A stretch of 9,271 nucleotides of DNA from Candidatus Cloacimonadota bacterium (GTDB lineage Bacteria > Cloacimonadota > Cloacimonadia > Cloacimonadales > Cloacimonadaceae). A program made the position numbers and the translations under genes. Under the pieces are notes generated by a model. That model ran no database searches. It was not told the origin of the DNA and was given only the letters and a program-made list of their open reading frames with translations. Below, piece after piece: positions 6,488-9,271 of the stretch (position 1 is its first letter; every line of letters starts with the position of its first letter). The stretch lies in contig JAEZUG010000077.1 of NCBI GenBank assembly GCA_023421135.1, positions 1 to 9,271 of the forward strand. Direction: 5' to 3'.

Positions 6488-8017
6488 TTACTTAAGAATT
6501 GTCCCCGCCAAGGATATGGCTTGCAGAAGGCGGTTCTCTGCCAGGAACTCAATAGCAGCATTGATGTCCGGATACAGAATTCTATCTTCCTGCAATTGAG
6601 GGATCACCTCCCGCAGGGCTTCTTTGACTTTCTCCAAAGCCGGAGAGCTGGCTATATTGCGCTGATCCAAAGCTGAAGCTGCTACCATCAGTTCGATCGC
6701 CAAAGCAGATCTAACATTGGTGATCACCTGTTGCAGTTTGATCGCAGAGACAGAGCCCATGCTCACATGATCTTCCTGATTGGCAGAAGTGGGTATGGAA
6801 TCCACCGAAGCGGGATGAGCCAGAACTTTATTCTCGGAGATGAGTGAGGCAGCCGTTAGCTGGGCAATCATATAGCCGGAATCAATTCCCGGACGTTTGG
6901 CCAGGAAGGGGCTGAGACCGCGATTCAGGGCAGGATTCAGCATCTGTTCGATGCGCCGCTCCGAGATATTGGCCAGTTCGCTGATCGCTATCGCCATGGT
7001 ATCCAAAGCAATAGCCAGAGGCTCTCCATGGAAGTTACCTCCGGAGATCACTTCTTCTTCCTCAGCAAAGATCAAAGGGTTATCTGTAGCAGAATTCAGC
7101 TCAATCTCCAGAACGGAACGGGCATAGGAAATGGCATCGCGAACCGCTCCATGCACCTGCGGACTGCAGCGCAGGCTATAAGCATCCTGCACATTGCCGC
7201 AATTGCGATGGCTTTCCCGCAGTAAACTGCCTTCCAGCAGATTGCGGATATTGGTTGCCGAGGCAATCTGTCCGGCATGGGGACGGAGCTTGTGGACAAG
7301 CTCGTTAAAAGCTTTGGGAGTGCCCTTCAGGGCATCAATGGACATAGCGGCAATAGCATCGGCAGATTGGCACAGCCTTTCTGCTTCCAGGAGAGACAAA
7401 GCTCCCACGGCTGCCATAACCTGAGTGCCGTTATTCAGAGCCAGGCCTTCTTTGGCTGCCAAAACCACAGGCTTGATCCCAGCTTTTTGCATGGCCTCGG
7501 CCCCGCTCATCCTGCTTCCCCGATACTCCGCTTCGCCTTCTCCCAGCAGCACTAAGGCCAGATGAGATAGGGGAGAGAGGTCTCCACTGGCGCCCACTGA
7601 ACCACGCTTGGGAATGATGGGGTGAACTCCTGCATTGAGCATCTCGATTAAAGTATCTAGAGTGAGGGGACGGATTCCGGAATGACCTTTGGCCAGGACG
7701 TTGATGCGGAGCAGCATTATGGCTCGGGTGGTGGGGATATCATAGGGCTCACCGACACTGACAGCATGGCTGCGGATCAGGTTCAATTGCAATTCTGCGA
7801 TGTGATCCTGATGAATGGTGACCGTGCTGAACTTACCGAATCCTGTAGTTAGGCCGTAAACAATCCTCCCTTCCGCAATCACTCTGTCCACAAAGGCGCG
7901 GCAGGTCTGCACTTTGGCTCTGCTGGCATCTGTGAGGCTGATCTTGGCTCTGTCCAGAGCAACAAGCTCCAAATCCTCCAATCTTAAGCCGTTACCATCA
8001 ATTTGAATTTCTTGCAT
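6488..8017 (-). CDS. hutH: Histidine ammonia-lyase
   Basis: A 509-residue lyase that removes ammonia from L-histidine to give trans-urocanate, the first step of histidine catabolism. The electrophilic MIO cofactor forms from A143-S144-G145 in GSVGASGDLSPLSHLALVLLG. The catalytic-loop tyrosine is Y54 in YGLTTGFGKF. Two features favour histidine over phenylalanine or tyrosine as substrate: S83-H84 in IRSHAVSVGEP, and E415 in NQEDHVSMG, matching the key histidine and glutamate of Pseudomonas putida HutH. Length is normal and all motifs are intact. The ATG at 8017-8015 is preceded by AAGGA about 7 nt upstream. It has its own strong promoter (8086-8113) and heads the probable operon to hisS. hutU, hutI and hutG are absent from the window. 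Confidence 0.97.
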   Translation of the reverse strand: MQEIQIDGNGLRLEDLELVALDRAKISLTDASRAKVQTCRAFVDRVIAEGRIVYGLTTGFGKFSTVTIHQDHIAELQLNLIRSHAVSVGEPYDIPTTRAIMLLRINVLAKGHSGIRPLTLDTLIEMLNAGVHPIIPKRGSVGASGDLSPLSHLALVLLGEGEAEYRGSRMSGAEAMQKAGIKPVVLAAKEGLALNNGTQVMAAVGALSLLEAERLCQSADAIAAMSIDALKGTPKAFNELVHKLRPHAGQIASATNIRNLLEGSLLRESHRNCGNVQDAYSLRCSPQVHGAVRDAISYARSVLEIELNSATDNPLIFAEEEEVISGGNFHGEPLAIALDTMAIAISELANISERRIEQMLNPALNRGLSPFLAKRPGIDSGYMIAQLTAASLISENKVLAHPASVDSIPTSANQEDHVSMGSVSAIKLQQVITNVRSALAIELMVAASALDQRNIASSPALEKVKEALREVIPQLQEDRILYPDINAAIEFLAENRLLQAISLAGTILK

Positions 8018-8055
8018 AATATATCCTTGATTCTTTTCTATCTGCTTATCAGGCA

Positions 8056-8077
8056 GGGATGAAGAAGCTCCATTCCC
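8056..8077 (-). promoter_or_regulatory. Hairpin at the 5' end of the predicted hutH transcript
   Basis: On the minus strand GGG, a bulged A, then ATGGAG pairs with CTTCAT and CCC around a 3-nt loop: nine base pairs including one G-T wobble. The predicted transcription start (about 8079) is within 2 nt of the stem, so the mRNA would begin with this structure. Terminal stems of this sort can protect mRNA from 5'-end-dependent decay. No T-tract follows, so it is not a terminator. Confidence 0.35.
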
Positions 8078-8085
8078 ACAGGTGC

Positions 8086-8113
8086 ACTATATTTACTTTA
8101 GCTTTTTTGTCAA
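8086..8113 (-). promoter_or_regulatory. Sigma-70-type promoter of the hutH operon
   Basis: A perfect -35 TTGACA lies at 8113-8108 on the minus strand. After a 16-bp A-rich spacer comes the -10 TATAGT at 8091-8086, which matches 5 of 6 consensus bases. Transcription should start near 8079, giving a leader of about 62 nt before the hutH ATG. It is the best promoter match I found in the window and probably drives hutH, the TPR lipoprotein, the EcfT-like gene, truA and hisS. Confidence 0.7.
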
Positions 8114-8204
8114 ATCACTTATGAAAAGGCTCCAACTCATTTCTGCTCTCTGCTTCCTTTATGAATTCATCCAGACTTATTGTCCTCTGCCTTAACACAC
8201 AAAT

Positions 8205-8285
8205 CAAACCCACGTCAAACGCATGTGACACCCATGAGTTTACATGGGTGTCACATGGGTGTCTCATGGGTGTCTCATGCGTGTC
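8205..8285. repeat. Head-to-head array of 11-bp repeats, copy 2
   Basis: Four direct units face right: ACATGGGTGTC (8242-8252), ACATGGGTGTC (8253-8263), TCATGGGTGTC (8264-8274) and TCATGCGTGTC (8275-8285). Across a 4-nt spacer (8238-8241), left-facing units read on the minus strand as TCATGGGTGTC (8237-8227), ACATGCGTTTG (8226-8216) and ACGTGGGTTTG (8215-8205). They decay with distance from the centre, and a fourth very weak unit may follow. The central arms 8221-8236 and 8243-8258 pair at 15 of 16 with a 6-nt loop. The array ends about 90 bp upstream of the hutH -35. An 11-bp period is close to one DNA helical turn, so a protein bound to each unit would sit on one face. Confidence 0.85.
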
Positions 8286-8324
8286 GAATAAGAGAGAGAG
8301 GGCAGACAGCTTGTCTTCCCTCTC
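8285..8324 (-). terminator. Probable intrinsic terminator of the phosphomannomutase gene
   Basis: On the minus strand GAGAGGG, one mismatched base, then AGACA pairs with TGTCT and CCCTCTC around a 3-nt loop (8324-8296). It is followed by TCTCTTATT, a pyrimidine-rich tail rather than a pure T run. It starts 37 nt past the mutase stop codon. The long stem and position suit a Rho-independent terminator; the C-interrupted tail lowers certainty. Confidence 0.6.
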
Positions 8325-8361
8325 AACATTAAGGTTTGATAATCGGATTGGAGTGCTTTTT

Positions 8362-9271
8362 TTACAGGTATTTCTTGATCTTGTTCTCGATTAAGTCTTG
8401 GATCTCATGCATCCTGGCTTCTGAAGTAGCTTCGTAGCGGGTAACCAGCACGGGAGTTGTGTTCGAAGCGCGAACCAAGCCCCAGCCATCCTCAAAAGTG
8501 ATGCGAGCGCCGTCGATATCGTTGACGTCGTAGTTTTCTGTCTTAAACTCATTACAGACAGCAGCCACAACCTCAAACTTCTTGTCGTCTGCACAGGGAA
8601 TATGCAGCTCGGGAGTGTTGTACATCTTGGGCTGATCCGCCAGGTAGGTGCTTACCGGAGCGGCGGTCTTGGAAACGATCTCGGTAAACCTGGAGCTCAC
8701 GTAGATGGCATCGTCAAAGCCCAGATAGCGATCTGCCAGGAAGACGTGTCCACTCATCTCGCCAGCGAATTCCACCCCAATCTCTTTCATTCGCATCTTG
8801 ATATTGGCGTGTCCGGTTTTGTACATAATGGGCTCGCCACCGTGTTTACGAATATCGTCGTAGAGGTTCTTGGAGCACTTCACGTCTGCTATGATGGGCT
8901 TTCCGGGATTCTTGGCGAGGTAATCCCGCGCCAGTATATTGAGGATCTGATCTCCAAAGAGCATCTTGCCTTTCTCATCCACAACTCCGATGCGATCGGC
9001 ATCACCATCGAGACCAATACCCAGCTCATAACCACCCTCTACTACTTTGGCAGAGAGGTCTTTCATATACTTTTCAACCGTTGGATCCGGGTGATGATTG
9101 GGGAAAGTGCCGTCGGGATCGGTGTAGATCTCATCCACGATACAGCCTAACCGGCGCAAAACTTTGGGAAGATAGGGGCCACCCATGCCGTTGCCACCAT
9201 CGACAACTAAGCGCACGGGACGCTCTATCTTCAGGTTTTCCACCAGGTAGTCCATATATTCCTGATCGATT
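8362..9271 (-). CDS. Phosphomannomutase/phosphoglucomutase, partial (5' end off the window)
   Basis: The C-terminal 302 residues of an alpha-D-phosphohexomutase, which interconverts hexose 1- and 6-phosphates (mannose or glucose) for nucleotide-sugar, polysaccharide or glycogen metabolism. Visible are the metal-binding loop DGDADR (codons 9009-8992), the sugar-specificity loop GEMSGH (8763-8746) and the phosphate-binding loop RASNTTP (8472-8452) in domain 4. The GEMSGH form is typical of AlgC/ManB-type bifunctional enzymes. Full-length relatives have about 450-460 residues, so roughly the first 150, with the phosphoserine loop, lie beyond the window. The frame stays open to the window edge past the ATG at 9255, which is internal. 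The stop TAA is at 8364-8362. Exact substrate preference cannot be read from sequence. Confidence 0.93.
   Translation of the reverse strand, partial: IDQEYMDYLVENLKIERPVRLVVDGGNGMGGPYLPKVLRRLGCIVDEIYTDPDGTFPNHHPDPTVEKYMKDLSAKVVEGGYELGIGLDGDADRIGVVDEKGKMLFGDQILNILARDYLAKNPGKPIIADVKCSKNLYDDIRKHGGEPIMYKTGHANIKMRMKEIGVEFAGEMSGHVFLADRYLGFDDAIYVSSRFTEIVSKTAAPVSTYLADQPKMYNTPELHIPCADDKKFEVVAAVCNEFKTENYDVNDIDGARITFEDGWGLVRASNTTPVLVTRYEATSEARMHEIQDLIENKIKKYL

Larger units (their letters stand above)
8018..8361. other. 344-bp intergenic region upstream of hutH
   Basis: The gap between the mutase stop and hutH. Going down the minus strand it holds a hairpin terminator for the mutase (8296-8324), a head-to-head 11-bp repeat array (8205-8285), about 90 bp with no recognised feature, the hutH promoter (8113-8086) and a 62-nt leader containing a hairpin (8056-8077). 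No convincing gene is present on either strand. The plus-strand reading frame across the array runs into the mutase gene and has no family resemblance. Confidence 0.75.

Noticed and set aside
6463..6561. A 33-residue N-terminal extension of the TPR lipoprotein, starting at 6561
   Set aside because: It would overlap the hutH coding end by more than 70 nt, has no clear ribosome binding site, and would bury the lipoprotein signal peptide. The ATG at 6462 has GGAG and gives a proper signal.
8205..8285. The 11-bp repeats as a CRISPR array
   Set aside because: Units are far too short, are tandem without unique spacers, switch orientation in the middle, and no cas gene is present.
8161..8394. A 77-residue plus-strand reading frame over the repeat array
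   Set aside because: Its middle is translated repeat, it runs antisense into the mutase 3' end, it has no ribosome binding site, and it resembles no family.
9253..9255. The ATG at 9255 as the true start of the mutase
   Set aside because: The frame stays open to the window edge, and the catalytic phosphoserine domain is missing, so this methionine is internal.

Overview
This 9.3 kb window carries nine protein genes, all on the minus strand and tightly packed, at roughly 48-50% G+C by eye. It reads as a chromosomal housekeeping segment of an anaerobic, amino-acid-using bacterium. The combination of a histidine ammonia-lyase, a glycine cleavage H protein, Fibrobacter-Chlorobi-Bacteroidetes-flavoured sequences and a large TPR lipoprotein would fit Candidatus Cloacimonadota (Cloacimonas-like) or a neighbour in the FCB group. 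That assignment is inference; nothing in the window proves it.

Layout, in the direction of transcription (high to low coordinates). (1) 9271-8362: the C-terminal two thirds of a phosphomannomutase/phosphoglucomutase, cut by the window edge and followed by a hairpin terminator. (2) 8361-8018: a gap with a head-to-head array of 11-bp repeats and then a near-consensus sigma-70 promoter. (3) 8017-1652: a probable five-gene operon of hutH, a TPR lipoprotein (re-started here at 6462), an orphan EcfT-like membrane protein, truA and hisS. Gaps are 25 nt, two 4-nt ATGA overlaps, and 10 nt. (4) 1651-1232: a 420-bp gap with a second, degenerate 11-bp array of the same design and a roughly 210-bp imperfect palindrome ending in GTGACNA heptads. 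(5) 1231-1: gcvH, gmk (TTG start) and a divergent rpoZ-like gene cut by the window edge.

The genes do not form one pathway. hutH and gcvH serve histidine and glycine catabolism; hisS and truA serve translation; gmk and the omega-like gene serve GTP supply and transcription; the mutase serves sugar-phosphate metabolism for envelope or glycogen. The least ordinary content is non-coding: the two 11-bp arrays bracketing the hutH-hisS operon, and the heptad-ended palindrome. I see no strong evidence of a new defence or mobile system; the repeat families and the orphan EcfT-like protein deserve the closest look.
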